A stretch of 64,000 nucleotides of DNA, taken from NCBI GenBank assembly GCA_903895725.1, contig CAITUV010000007.1:62001-126000 (forward strand). The letters are read 5' to 3'. The DNA is from an uncultured Myxococcales bacterium (GTDB taxonomy: Bacteria; Myxococcota_A; UBA9042; CAIXZC01). The notes below the pieces were generated by a model. The model worked only from the letters and a program-made list of their open reading frames with translations, did not search any database and was not told where the DNA came from. Below are positions 7,566-15,577 of the stretch, piece by piece. The position numbers and the translations under genes were made by a program. The first letter of the stretch is position 1; each line of letters starts with the position of its first letter.

Positions 7566-10037
7566 CTACTCCGGCCGTACCGACTGGATGTGCCAGATGT
7601 CCTCGCAGTATTCCCGGATGGTGCGATCGGAGGAGAACCGGCCCATGCGGGCCACGTTGAGCACCGACATCCGGGCCCACTCCAGGGGCTTCTCATACAG
7701 CTCGCCGGCCCGCTGTTGGCATTCCACATAGGGCTGGAAGTCAGCGGCCAGCATGTACTCGTCCCACTTCCAGAGTGCGTCGAGAAGGGGGGTGAAAAGG
7801 CGCCGGTCCTGGTGCGAAATGGCACCCGATGCGATCAGGTCCAGCACGTTCCGGAGGCGCGAATCGGACTCGATGACGCCGGCCGGACGATAGCCCGAGC
7901 GGCGGTGCTCCATCACCTCGTCCGCGGTCAGACCGAACAGGAAGAAGTGGTCGGCCCCCACCGCCTCGCGGATCTCCACGTTGGCCCCGTCCAGGGTGCC
8001 GATGGTGAGCGCACCGTTGAGCGAGAACTTCATGTTCCCCGTGCCGGAGGCCTCCTTCCCTGCCGTGGAGATCTGCTCCGACAGGTCGGCTGCCGGATAG
8101 ATGACGTGTGCGTGTCCCACGTTGAAGTCCGGGAAGAAGACCACCTTGATCCGGCCCTTGAGCTGCGCATCGTGATTGACCAGGTCCGCGACGCAGTGGA
8201 TCAGCTTGATCACGAGCTTGGCCATGAAGTAGCCGGGGGCTGCCTTGCCCGCGAACACGAAGGTACGCGGGGGCCCGACCTCCTCGCCACGCTTCAGCCG
8301 AAGGTACAGGTCGAGAATGTGCAGCACGTTCAAGTGCTGGCGCTTGTACTCGTGGATCCGCTTGGCCTGGATGTCGAACAGGGAATCGGGGCTCACCACG
8401 ATGTCGGTCAGCTGCCGTATCCGTGCGGCGAGCGCTGCCTTGTTGGCCCTCTTGACCGTGCGCCAGGCCTCGAGGAACGTCTTGTCGTCGGCCAGCTTCT
8501 CGAGCCCTCGAAGCTGCTCGAGATCCCGGACCCAGCCGTCTCCTATGTGCTTCGAGATCAGCCCCGACAGGCCCGGGTTACAGAGCCGGAGGAACCTGCG
8601 CTGCGTCACGCCGTTGGTCTTGTTGCTGAAGCGCTCCGGCCACAGGTCGTGGAAATCGGACAGAACGCTGCGCTTGAGCAGGTCGGAGTGGAGCGCTGCC
8701 ACCCCGTTGACCGAATGGGAGCCGACGCACGCCAGGTGAGCCATGCGTACGTACCGTTCGCCCGCCTCGTCGATGAGCGACATCCGGCCGACCTTCCCCT
8801 CATCACCCGGGAAGCGTTGCCTGACCTCGTCCAGGAACCGGTGGTTCATCTCGTAGATGATCTCGAGGTGTCTCGGCAGGAGCCGGGCGAACAGGGGAAC
8901 CGGCCACTTCTCCAGTGCCTCGGGAAGGAGCGTGTGGTTGGTGTATCCGAACGTGCTCCGGACCACCTCGAAGGCCGGGTCCCAGTCCATCCCGTACTCG
9001 TCCACGAGCAGGCGCATCAGCTCCGCAACGGCGATGGCGGGGTGCGTGTCGTTGAGCTGGACGGCGTATTTCTGGTGGAACCGGCTCACGCTCTGCTCCC
9101 GTTGCTGCATGATCCGGATCATGTCCCTCAGCGCACACGAGACGAAGAAGTACTGCTGCATGAGCCGCAGCTCCTTGCCCGCGGCAGGCTCGTCGTTGGG
9201 GTAGAGCACCTTGGTCAGGTTCTCGGAGACCACCTTCTCGTGCACGGCTCCGTAGTAGTCGCCGGTGTTGAACCTCTGGAAGTCGAACGACTCGGTCGCT
9301 TCGGCTTTGAACAGCCGCAGGAAGCTGGCCGTGGACGTCCCGTACCCCGGGATCGGCGTGTCGTAGGCGATTCCTCGCACTGCGTGCTCCGGGATCCAGT
9401 TGACCCGGTACCGTCCTTCGGGATCCCGGTACCCCTCGGTGCGACCGCCGAATCTCACCTCGAAGAAGATGTCCGGGCGGGGGATCTCCCAGGGATTCCC
9501 GTTGCGCAACCACTTGTCCGTGCACTCGACCTGCCAGCCGTCCCGGATCGCCTGATCGAAGATCCCGAACTCGTATCGGATCCCATAGCCGATGGCCGGC
9601 ACGTCCTGCGTAGCCAGCGAGTCCATGAAGCACGCCGCCAGACGGCCCAGCCCGCCGTTGCCGAGCCCGGGCTCCTCCTCCTGCCTGACCAGCGCATCGA
9701 GATCCTGACCCTGCTCGGCCAGCGCCTGTCGCACCACGTCCTGGAGGCCGAGGTTGACCAGGTTGTTGCCCAGGTGCGGCCCGGGGAGGAACTCGGCCGA
9801 CAGGTAGGCCACCGTTCGGCTCGCCTTGTGGAAGTACTCGTGGGCAGTGTTCGTCCAGCGGCCGAGCAGACGGTCACGAACCGTGAGGGCCACGGCCGTA
9901 TACCAGTCGTTTCGCGTGGCGACCTCGGGGAACTTGCCGAGGACGCACTCCAGGTTGTCCAGAATCGCCATCTTGATGTGGGGGAGGTCACTTCCGCCCC
10001 GAACGGTGTCGTCCAGTCTCGCCATCTCAGGCTCCAT
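7566..10037 (-). CDS. glgP: Glycogen/starch/alpha-glucan phosphorylase
   Basis: An enzyme of 823 residues, the normal length for glycosyltransferase family 35. It removes glucose units from the non-reducing ends of glycogen with phosphate, giving glucose-1-phosphate in the cytoplasm. The pyridoxal-phosphate site EASGTGNMKF is intact, with the PLP-binding lysine at residue 670. Other family signatures are YLSAEFLPG near residue 80, GLGNGGLGRLA near 125, QLNDTHPAIAV near 340 and SNKTNGVTQRR near 485. An N-terminal ATG at 10037 gives the listed start; the ATG four codons on (10025) has GGAG 9 bases before it and is an alternative. No other glycogen genes are nearby, so it seems to be a stand-alone housekeeping gene among surface-protein genes. 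Confidence 0.97.
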   Translation of the reverse strand: MEPEMARLDDTVRGGSDLPHIKMAILDNLECVLGKFPEVATRNDWYTAVALTVRDRLLGRWTNTAHEYFHKASRTVAYLSAEFLPGPHLGNNLVNLGLQDVVRQALAEQGQDLDALVRQEEEPGLGNGGLGRLAACFMDSLATQDVPAIGYGIRYEFGIFDQAIRDGWQVECTDKWLRNGNPWEIPRPDIFFEVRFGGRTEGYRDPEGRYRVNWIPEHAVRGIAYDTPIPGYGTSTASFLRLFKAEATESFDFQRFNTGDYYGAVHEKVVSENLTKVLYPNDEPAAGKELRLMQQYFFVSCALRDMIRIMQQREQSVSRFHQKYAVQLNDTHPAIAVAELMRLLVDEYGMDWDPAFEVVRSTFGYTNHTLLPEALEKWPVPLFARLLPRHLEIIYEMNHRFLDEVRQRFPGDEGKVGRMSLIDEAGERYVRMAHLACVGSHSVNGVAALHSDLLKRSVLSDFHDLWPERFSNKTNGVTQRRFLRLCNPGLSGLISKHIGDGWVRDLEQLRGLEKLADDKTFLEAWRTVKRANKAALAARIRQLTDIVVSPDSLFDIQAKRIHEYKRQHLNVLHILDLYLRLKRGEEVGPPRTFVFAGKAAPGYFMAKLVIKLIHCVADLVNHDAQLKGRIKVVFFPDFNVGHAHVIYPAADLSEQISTAGKEASGTGNMKFSLNGALTIGTLDGANVEIREAVGADHFFLFGLTADEVMEHRRSGYRPAGVIESDSRLRNVLDLIASGAISHQDRRLFTPLLDALWKWDEYMLAADFQPYVECQQRAGELYEKPLEWARMSVLNVARMGRFSSDRTIREYCEDIWHIQSVRPE

Positions 10038-10201
10038 GGGTTAGAGGTCACCCGCATACGCATCCTACGCCCGATCCCGGGGGAGAGGGAAGAGGCAAGA
10101 AGGCGTTGAGGACGTTGCCGGAAAGCATTCCTCATCCGATGAAATCGGAGTATCCTCGCCCCGGCGGTTTGGACTGTGCATTTCATGCGGAGGAGCGACC
10201 G

Positions 10202-12517
10202 ATGAGGCGCGCACTGTGCGTACCGCGCAGGACCGTCTGGAGCCTATGGTTCACGTGGGGCGTGGCGTGGGCCGCTGCCGGCATCCTCGCTGCATGCGGC
10301 GATGCCGGGACCAACGTGGCCGTGCAGCAGGATCTGCCGTCCGTGGACGCTCTCGTTCCCAACGACGTCGAGCGCCCGGGGCCCGCCGACGTCCATCTGG
10401 ATGTGACCCCCGACATCGAGCCGGACCGGGCAGGGCCCGGCACCGACACGCCGCAGACGCCGCACACCGACTGCTGGGGAGACGCAACCGGACTGGATGG
10501 CTGCGCTCCGCCCCCACAGGACCAGGTCGGACAGTCCGACGCATCCGACGTGTCCGACGCGTCCGACGTGTCCGACATGTCCGACGCATCCGACGTGTCC
10601 GACGCATCCGACGTGTCCGACGATCCCTGTCCCGACTTCCCCGGAACCGACGGTCTGTTCTGCGGCAAGCCGGATCCGAAGAAGGTTCCGGGGATGAGGC
10701 TGTTCTTTTCGTTGGTCGGGGATTCCGTGGACGACAGCGTGTGCGGCGACGTGACATGGAAGTTGGGCAACCGCATTCTGCTGTATGGCACCACTCCGGA
10801 CGGGATGTCCCGCGGCCGGCTCGTGGGGGCGGAGATCTACTACGACATGGATGGTCCTCAGGAAGCCGAAGCCTACGGCGACATGGTGGGGATGCCGGCG
10901 AAGAACCCGTTCATCATCGAGCTCCTCGACAAGCAGGGGAACGCGGTCTGGCAGGGCCGCCGACGCGAGCCGATGCAGGTGCGTGAATTCGTAATCAGAG
11001 CGCTCGAGGAAAAGGCGGGCATGGCGGTGGCATCGTGGATGTTCCCGCTGGTCGAGAAGGCATTGGGGGCCGACTTCCAGGCCCTCACGCTCGTGATTCC
11101 CTACCTTCCCCAGGCCAAGTATCTCCGGTTCGCTCGCACCTTGACCAAGAAGGAGAAGACCGAGGGGCCGGCGTGCGCTCCCGGTCCGATCTCTCTCCCC
11201 ATCGTGGCCGAAGAAGGGGGCGAGCCTGTCCTCCAGGTACCGTTGGCGGATGTCCACCCGGTACCCTTGTCCGGATTCACCGCACTGGCACCCGACCTGG
11301 AGGTGAAGCGCCTTGCGGGAACGGCGGATCCGGCCAACTCGGTCAGCTTCGTGATCCTGTCGGACGGCTATGCCGCGGGGGACAAGGCAAAGTTCGAGAA
11401 GCAGGCCCAGCAGGTGTCGGACTTCATGCTCCAGCTGGAGCCGTTCAAGAGCTACGCCCCGCACATCAGCATCTGGCGGGTCTGGACGCCGTCTGCGCAG
11501 TCGGGGGCCTCGTTCGACTGCGGGTGCAAGACCTTCGACAGTGACGCGACCAACTGCACGTCGCCGCACGACGGCTGCGTGGACGGGCACCGGGATCTCA
11601 TGTACGGGTCCATCTTCACGATCCGGGCGCTGTTCAAGGTCAACCCGTTTGCGACAGAAGCCCCGGGGCTGGACATGGACCGCAACCTCTTTCCTCTTTA
11701 CCTCTTCCGAATCGGGATGGCGATGAGCCTCAGCGATCCGGAGGGCGTCCCCCTCTCGGGCGATGCTGCGTTCGTGCTGGTCAACGACGAGAAGCAGGGG
11801 ACGTTCGGGCTGTTCAACGCTTCCGTCACGACAGCGTTCGAGGACGTCGGCAGTCCGAAAGACCTGGCCGAGGTGGCGACGCACGAGATGGGGCATGCGT
11901 TCGGCTTGCTCGGCGACGAGTACTCGATCGCTTCGGACGTCTGCCAGCTCTTCGAGCTCACCCCGGTCTTCCCGAACTTCAGCCCGATTCCGGTCGGCGT
12001 CATGCTCCCGCACTGGATGGCATGGGCCACCCTGCCGCCCCCCTTCCCGAACACAGAGGACCAGGGCGCGGCCGATGACGTAGGCTGCTTCATTCCGGGG
12101 CCCGGGGGGGGCAAGTGCGTCGATGGCAACGGGGCCTACCTCCTGTGCCGGCCGCAGAAGACGTGCAAGATGAAGACCAGCCAGGGCAAGTTTTGCGTGG
12201 TGTGCCGGGAGCAGATCATCCGCCGCCTCCTGCACCACTTCGATCTCATCGACGACGGGGCATTCACGATCACGCCGGCCGGTGAGTCGGCGTGGAAGCT
12301 TGAGGCTGCGCTGTCCGAGCCCGACGTGGAGGCCGCCTGGAGTGTCGACGGGAACCTCGTCTCCGCCGGAGCCTATTCGCCGTACACGTTGAATCTTCCC
12401 GACTACCCGCCCGGCGAGCACATCGTGACACTATCGGTCAAGCCGGTCGGCGACCTCGTTCGCATCTGGACCGACGAAGTAGTCGAAACCTTGTCGGTCA
12501 CGGTGAACGTGCCATAG
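10202..12517 (+). CDS. M64-type zinc metallopeptidase lipoprotein
   Basis: The 771 residues begin with a signal peptide and lipobox ILAAC (Cys32). An acidic Pro/Asp linker follows, then ten Ser-Asp-X triplets (residues about 112-141), and then a globular part. The zinc site HEMGHAFGLLGDEYS begins at His561 and matches the M64 (IgA peptidase M64) signature HExxHxxGxxxDE. The upstream segment SFVILSDGYA (about 380) is the characteristic start of the M64 catalytic domain. A C-terminal beta-sandwich-like domain of about 90 residues follows the peptidase. The family includes gut bacterial IgA-cleaving enzymes, but the substrate here is unknown; outer-surface proteolysis is inferred. ATG 10202 has GGAGGAG 6 bases upstream. 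Confidence 0.9.
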   Translation: MRRALCVPRRTVWSLWFTWGVAWAAAGILAACGDAGTNVAVQQDLPSVDALVPNDVERPGPADVHLDVTPDIEPDRAGPGTDTPQTPHTDCWGDATGLDGCAPPPQDQVGQSDASDVSDASDVSDMSDASDVSDASDVSDDPCPDFPGTDGLFCGKPDPKKVPGMRLFFSLVGDSVDDSVCGDVTWKLGNRILLYGTTPDGMSRGRLVGAEIYYDMDGPQEAEAYGDMVGMPAKNPFIIELLDKQGNAVWQGRRREPMQVREFVIRALEEKAGMAVASWMFPLVEKALGADFQALTLVIPYLPQAKYLRFARTLTKKEKTEGPACAPGPISLPIVAEEGGEPVLQVPLADVHPVPLSGFTALAPDLEVKRLAGTADPANSVSFVILSDGYAAGDKAKFEKQAQQVSDFMLQLEPFKSYAPHISIWRVWTPSAQSGASFDCGCKTFDSDATNCTSPHDGCVDGHRDLMYGSIFTIRALFKVNPFATEAPGLDMDRNLFPLYLFRIGMAMSLSDPEGVPLSGDAAFVLVNDEKQGTFGLFNASVTTAFEDVGSPKDLAEVATHEMGHAFGLLGDEYSIASDVCQLFELTPVFPNFSPIPVGVMLPHWMAWATLPPPFPNTEDQGAADDVGCFIPGPGGGKCVDGNGAYLLCRPQKTCKMKTSQGKFCVVCREQIIRRLLHHFDLIDDGAFTITPAGESAWKLEAALSEPDVEAAWSVDGNLVSAGAYSPYTLNLPDYPPGEHIVTLSVKPVGDLVRIWTDEVVETLSVTVNVP
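10535..10624 (+). repeat. 9-bp tandem repeat encoding Ser-Asp-X
   Basis: Ten perfect-phase 9-bp units, each TCCGAC plus a variable codon (GCA, GTG, GCG, ATG, GAT), encode SDASDVSDASDVSDMSDASD and onward. It is a flexible acidic linker between the lipid anchor and the peptidase, and likely to vary in copy number by slippage. Confidence 0.9.
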
Positions 12518-12611
12518 CGGGCGTGGCCATGCCGACACGATGCGTCGTCCGCGAGGGGGAGCGGGGGGCGCCCGGGTTTCCGGGGAGCGGGGCGGCTGTC
12601 CGTCCGGATTC

Positions 12612-12640
12612 TTGCAGCAACAGGGGGCCGGTCCCATAGT
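12612..12640 (+). promoter_or_regulatory. Candidate promoter of the 12665 gene
   Basis: TTGCAG (12612-12617), 17 bases, CATAGT (12635-12640). It lies 24 bases before the ATG. Confidence 0.5.
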
Positions 12641-12664
12641 CGGGGCATCGGGAGGAGGCTTTGG

Positions 12665-14506
12665 ATGACGAGAAGGACGGTTCTCCTTGCCCTGGGACTA
12701 GGCCTGATCGCGGTGGCGGCCCTCGTTGCCGTAGCGCTCTCCGGAATCTTCGAGCCACGGGGGGCCGCGACCGGAACGGCCCCCTCCGGCGGGGAGACCC
12801 AGGCCGAAATCCAGTATGTAGTCGAGCCGGGCTGCACGGCACCCAAGGGGGCCGGTGCGTTCTGCTCGCTCGACGAGGCGGTCGACAAGGCCGCACTGCA
12901 GTCCAACGTGGCGCTCGTGCTCAAGGCGGGCGAGCACAAACTGACCCGGACCATTCGACGCGGTGTGACTTTGCGGGCCCAGGGTGCCCCGGCAGCGCCT
13001 TCGTTTGCCGACACGGTGGCCTGCAACTTGCCGCCGTCCGTTCTGTCCTCTGCGCCCGGAGTGACGTTGCGGGTCGGGGCACCGGGGGACAAGGACGGGC
13101 TTGTGGTGGAGCTCCCCGACGACAAGCAGAAGGTGGTGCTCAACGGCGTAAGACTGCTCCCGGCCGCGGGCACGGCGCCCAGGAGCGCTGCCCTGACCGT
13201 GAAGCAGGGGCAAGTGGCCCTGGTGCGCAGCGAGCTGGCGGGAGGCCTTCGCCTTTCCGGCTCGGGCACCACAGTCACTGCAGTTGGGACCCGGCTTGCC
13301 GGTTCCGGAAAGCCGGTGGCGACGGCGGCGACGGTGGCAGGCACTGCGATCCCGGACTCCGACGTGCGGACTTACTGCCAGGTTCCCACTACAGAGGGGA
13401 TGTGCGGTGTGACCGGCGAGGTGGGGGTCTCTGTCCTGGACGGGGCACGCCTGTATGCGGTCGACCTGGACCTGAGCGGGGAGCTGAAAGTGGGTGTGTG
13501 CGTCTCGGGCGGAGAGGCGCACCTCTGCCGTGGAAGCGTGCACGACACGACCTGGCCTGACGGCTCGTCTCCAGAGGACGGCTGGGGGGCCTATGTGGGG
13601 GAGGACGGGGAGCTTGTGCTCCGTGCCGTGGACATGAACGACAATCTCGGCGTGGGGGTTCTGGCGCAGGGGGAGGGGACCTCCCTGTCCGTGGCAGAGG
13701 GCACCCGGGTCCGGAACACGGGGATCTCTCCCAGCCAGATCGGGTCGGTCGGCCTCGGGATCGTGGCGCAGGACCTGGCCGAGATCAGCGTGCAGGACTC
13801 CAGCCTCGAGATGGTGGAGGGCCCGGCCATACTGGTCTCCATGGATGCGAGCGCCACGGTGACGGACACGCTGCTGCAGGACAACCAGTTCGCTGCCGTC
13901 GTCGTGCTCGGGGCGACGCTCGACCTGAGTGGTGCCGATATCGTCGGCACGACGGCCAGCGCAAACCTGGGAGGAGGATGGGGCCTGTGGATATCCAACG
14001 ACCCCTATGGCGCCGGCAAGGTCACGGTCACCCAGTCCCTGATCGATGGAAGCGGGGAGGGATACTGCGGAATTGGAGTCGTGGGTACCGGGTCCGAGCC
14101 GTCGTCGGTTGCCGTGTCGGAAAGCGTGATCCGGGGGATGACCGGCAATCCATACGGACCCACGTTCTTCATGGGCTGCGGGGTGTTCGGGCTGTCCGTG
14201 TGCGAGGGGCTCGTTCTCTCCGGAAATACCTACGAGGACAACTCAGGCCCGCACATCTTCCTGGAAGGGGCCACAGCCTCGGTCTCGGGCGAGACGATCA
14301 CCACGAACGGCAAGCTCGACGTGCTCCAGGAGTTCTGCACCTGCACCTCGGCGCCGCTTGACGACCCGTCGCTACAGGCCGGGCAGGCGGCACCGCTCGT
14401 CACGCAGATCTGTGACGAGGACGCTGTTGCACAGCCTTACGACCCCACCGAATTCTTCCTGATTGCCGGCGCCGAGGATGTTGCGGACAAGGCCTGGAGT
14501 TTCTAG
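12665..14506 (+). CDS. Membrane-anchored or secreted parallel beta-helix protein
   Basis: The 613 residues start with a hydrophobic segment (about 5-27) that lacks a lipobox, so it is a signal anchor or cleavable signal. Residues about 45-110 (CSLDEAVDKA ... AGEHKLTRTI) resemble the DUF1565/pectin-lyase-like entry strand: coverage of a 'what is listed' start followed by beta-helix coils. The remaining 450 residues show short repeats of V.V.DS.L and G.GI.V..G typical of right-handed parallel beta-helices. A conserved end contains CTCTSAPLDD and ICDEDA. It is a clear paralogue of the protein at 49881, with the same N-terminal and C-terminal blocks. ATG 12665 follows GGGAGGAGG. No enzymatic residues are recognisable; a surface structural or polysaccharide-interacting role is inferred. 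Confidence 0.8.
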   Translation: MTRRTVLLALGLGLIAVAALVAVALSGIFEPRGAATGTAPSGGETQAEIQYVVEPGCTAPKGAGAFCSLDEAVDKAALQSNVALVLKAGEHKLTRTIRRGVTLRAQGAPAAPSFADTVACNLPPSVLSSAPGVTLRVGAPGDKDGLVVELPDDKQKVVLNGVRLLPAAGTAPRSAALTVKQGQVALVRSELAGGLRLSGSGTTVTAVGTRLAGSGKPVATAATVAGTAIPDSDVRTYCQVPTTEGMCGVTGEVGVSVLDGARLYAVDLDLSGELKVGVCVSGGEAHLCRGSVHDTTWPDGSSPEDGWGAYVGEDGELVLRAVDMNDNLGVGVLAQGEGTSLSVAEGTRVRNTGISPSQIGSVGLGIVAQDLAEISVQDSSLEMVEGPAILVSMDASATVTDTLLQDNQFAAVVVLGATLDLSGADIVGTTASANLGGGWGLWISNDPYGAGKVTVTQSLIDGSGEGYCGIGVVGTGSEPSSVAVSESVIRGMTGNPYGPTFFMGCGVFGLSVCEGLVLSGNTYEDNSGPHIFLEGATASVSGETITTNGKLDVLQEFCTCTSAPLDDPSLQAGQAAPLVTQICDEDAVAQPYDPTEFFLIAGAEDVADKAWSF

Positions 14507-14522
14507 AGCGACAAGCCGACCC

Positions 14523-14554
14523 GCGGTCTTTGTGGTCACAAAGGAAGTGACCGC
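14523..14554. terminator. Nested dyads between convergent genes
   Basis: Three overlapping inverted repeats occupy this 48-base convergent gap: GCGGTC/GACCGC (14523-14528, 14549-14554), CTTTGTG/CACAAAG (14528-14543) and GGTCAC/GTGACC with a 7-base loop (14534-14552). A shared bidirectional terminator is the simplest reading. There is no long T-run. Confidence 0.4.
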
Positions 14555-15157
14555 TCAGAGGGGCTTGAGGACCTCAGTGCGTCGTGTCACCCGGAGCCGG
14601 CCGGCCGACAGGTCCGTCATCCCCCGCACGAGCGTCCCCTCGCGCTCGACCTCCACAAGGATGGAAAGGACCGCCCCGTCCTCGGTGTGGTGCTCGGACT
14701 CTCTCGTTCCCCCGTAGCGTTCCATGGCCCGATGGGCGATGCCGAGCATCTCGAACGGCACGGCCACTTCGAGCAGGGCGTGTGGGACGAGCGTGGCCTT
14801 TGGCGCCTCTCGCAGGCATCTGGCGGCAGCACCGCCGTAGGCTCGGACCAGCCCGCCAGTACCGAGCTTGATTCCACCGTAGTGCCGGGTCACGATCACG
14901 AGCACGCGGTCGATCCCGAGCTGCTCGATGGCGGTCAGAATAGGCCGGCCCGCGGTTCCGCCGACCTCGCCGTCGTCGTTGAAGCGATGGACCTCGCCGA
15001 CCTTGTAGGCCCACGGGTTGTGCGTCGCCTTGGGGTCCCGCACTTCGGCAAGCACGGACAAAGCCTGCTCCGCACTGTCGACTGCAAGCGCGGTTGCCAC
15101 GAACCGGCTCTTCCTGGCCTCGTCTTCCGTCGTGTGTCTGGCGGTGATGATCTGCAT
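14555..15157 (-). CDS. yigZ: YigZ/IMPACT (UPF0029) family protein
   Basis: This 200-residue cytoplasmic protein carries the family signature HNPWAYKVG...NDDGEVGGTAGRPIL (about 46-74), followed by the conserved VTRHYGGIKLGTGGLVRAYG block (about 88-107). The C-terminal half (DUF1949-like) has the usual EVAVPFEMLGIAHRAME start. Length matches the family. Members occur in most bacteria; the bacterial protein's biochemical role is unsettled, with links to the translation-related eukaryotic IMPACT protein. An ATG at 15157 follows AAGGGAG. It converges on the beta-helix gene at 12665 and is functionally unrelated to its neighbours. Confidence 0.93.
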   Translation of the reverse strand: MQIITARHTTEDEARKSRFVATALAVDSAEQALSVLAEVRDPKATHNPWAYKVGEVHRFNDDGEVGGTAGRPILTAIEQLGIDRVLVIVTRHYGGIKLGTGGLVRAYGGAAARCLREAPKATLVPHALLEVAVPFEMLGIAHRAMERYGGTRESEHHTEDGAVLSILVEVEREGTLVRGMTDLSAGRLRVTRRTEVLKPL

Positions 15158-15577
15158 CTCCCTTGTGCGCCCCCTGCCGATCCCGATCCATAGTCCATTT
15201 GTGGCCGGAATGCCAGCCAGAGGAGGAGGCCTCGGTCATTCGGAGGGGCGAGGGGGGCTCCAAGGTGGGAGTTGTGGGACGCTGCCGGCGTCATAAGTCG
15301 GCGGGTGTTGCATCATCGCGGGAGTTGTGACGCTGCTGGCGTCATAAGTCGGCGGGTGTTGCATCATCGCGGGAGTTGTGACGCTGCCGGCGTCATAAGT
15401 CGGCGGGTGTTGCATCATCGCGGGAGTTGTGACGCTGCTGGCGTCGCTGGACGGGTACCCTTCCAATCCAATGGGCGTGTCGGCACTTCCGAGAATCCAC
15501 TCCAACCCAACCGGTGCATCGCGCTCCCCGCACGTGTATACTCACCCCCGACGTTGCGACTTTCCAGGGGGTCGACG
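15158..15577. other. Gene-free gap between divergent genes
   Basis: This 420-base gap holds the 51-bp tandem repeat (15278-15445) and, near its right end, a TATACT -10-like hexamer (15537-15542) 35 bases before the ATG of the 15578 gene. No good -35 is paired with it. The repeat stays open in the frame of the downstream gene, but the signal peptide and ribosome-binding site place that gene's start at 15578, after the repeat. Confidence 0.7.
15278..15445. repeat. 51-bp tandem repeat, 3.3 copies
   Basis: Copies begin at 15278, 15329, 15380 and 15431 (the last one only 15 bases long). Each starts with GACGCTGCYGGCGTC, a near-perfect 15-base dyad, followed by 36 unique bases. The copies differ only at Y, which runs C, T, C, T, so the array is also two copies of a 102-bp unit. 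There are no unique spacers, so it is not CRISPR. Confidence 0.95.

Noticed and set aside
7527..10109. 860-codon plus-strand frame opposite glycogen phosphorylase
   Set aside because: Antisense shadow of a highly conserved enzyme gene.
10244..12421. Long open minus-strand frame opposite the M64 gene
   Set aside because: Typical GC-rich antisense shadow; no ribosome-binding site or recognisable domain, while the plus frame has a lipobox and active site.
15278..15445. CRISPR array
   Set aside because: Repeats are contiguous, with no unique spacers and no cas genes.
15236..15505. Minus-strand frame with three 17-residue repeats across the 51-bp array
   Set aside because: Starts with TTG without a ribosome-binding site; periodicity of three follows automatically from a 51-bp repeat. 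The C/T difference is nonsynonymous in this frame, so coding is unsupported.
15272..15577. N-terminal extension of the 15578 protein through the repeat array
   Set aside because: It would bury the signal peptide and lipobox about 100 residues in; the ribosome-binding site is at 15578.
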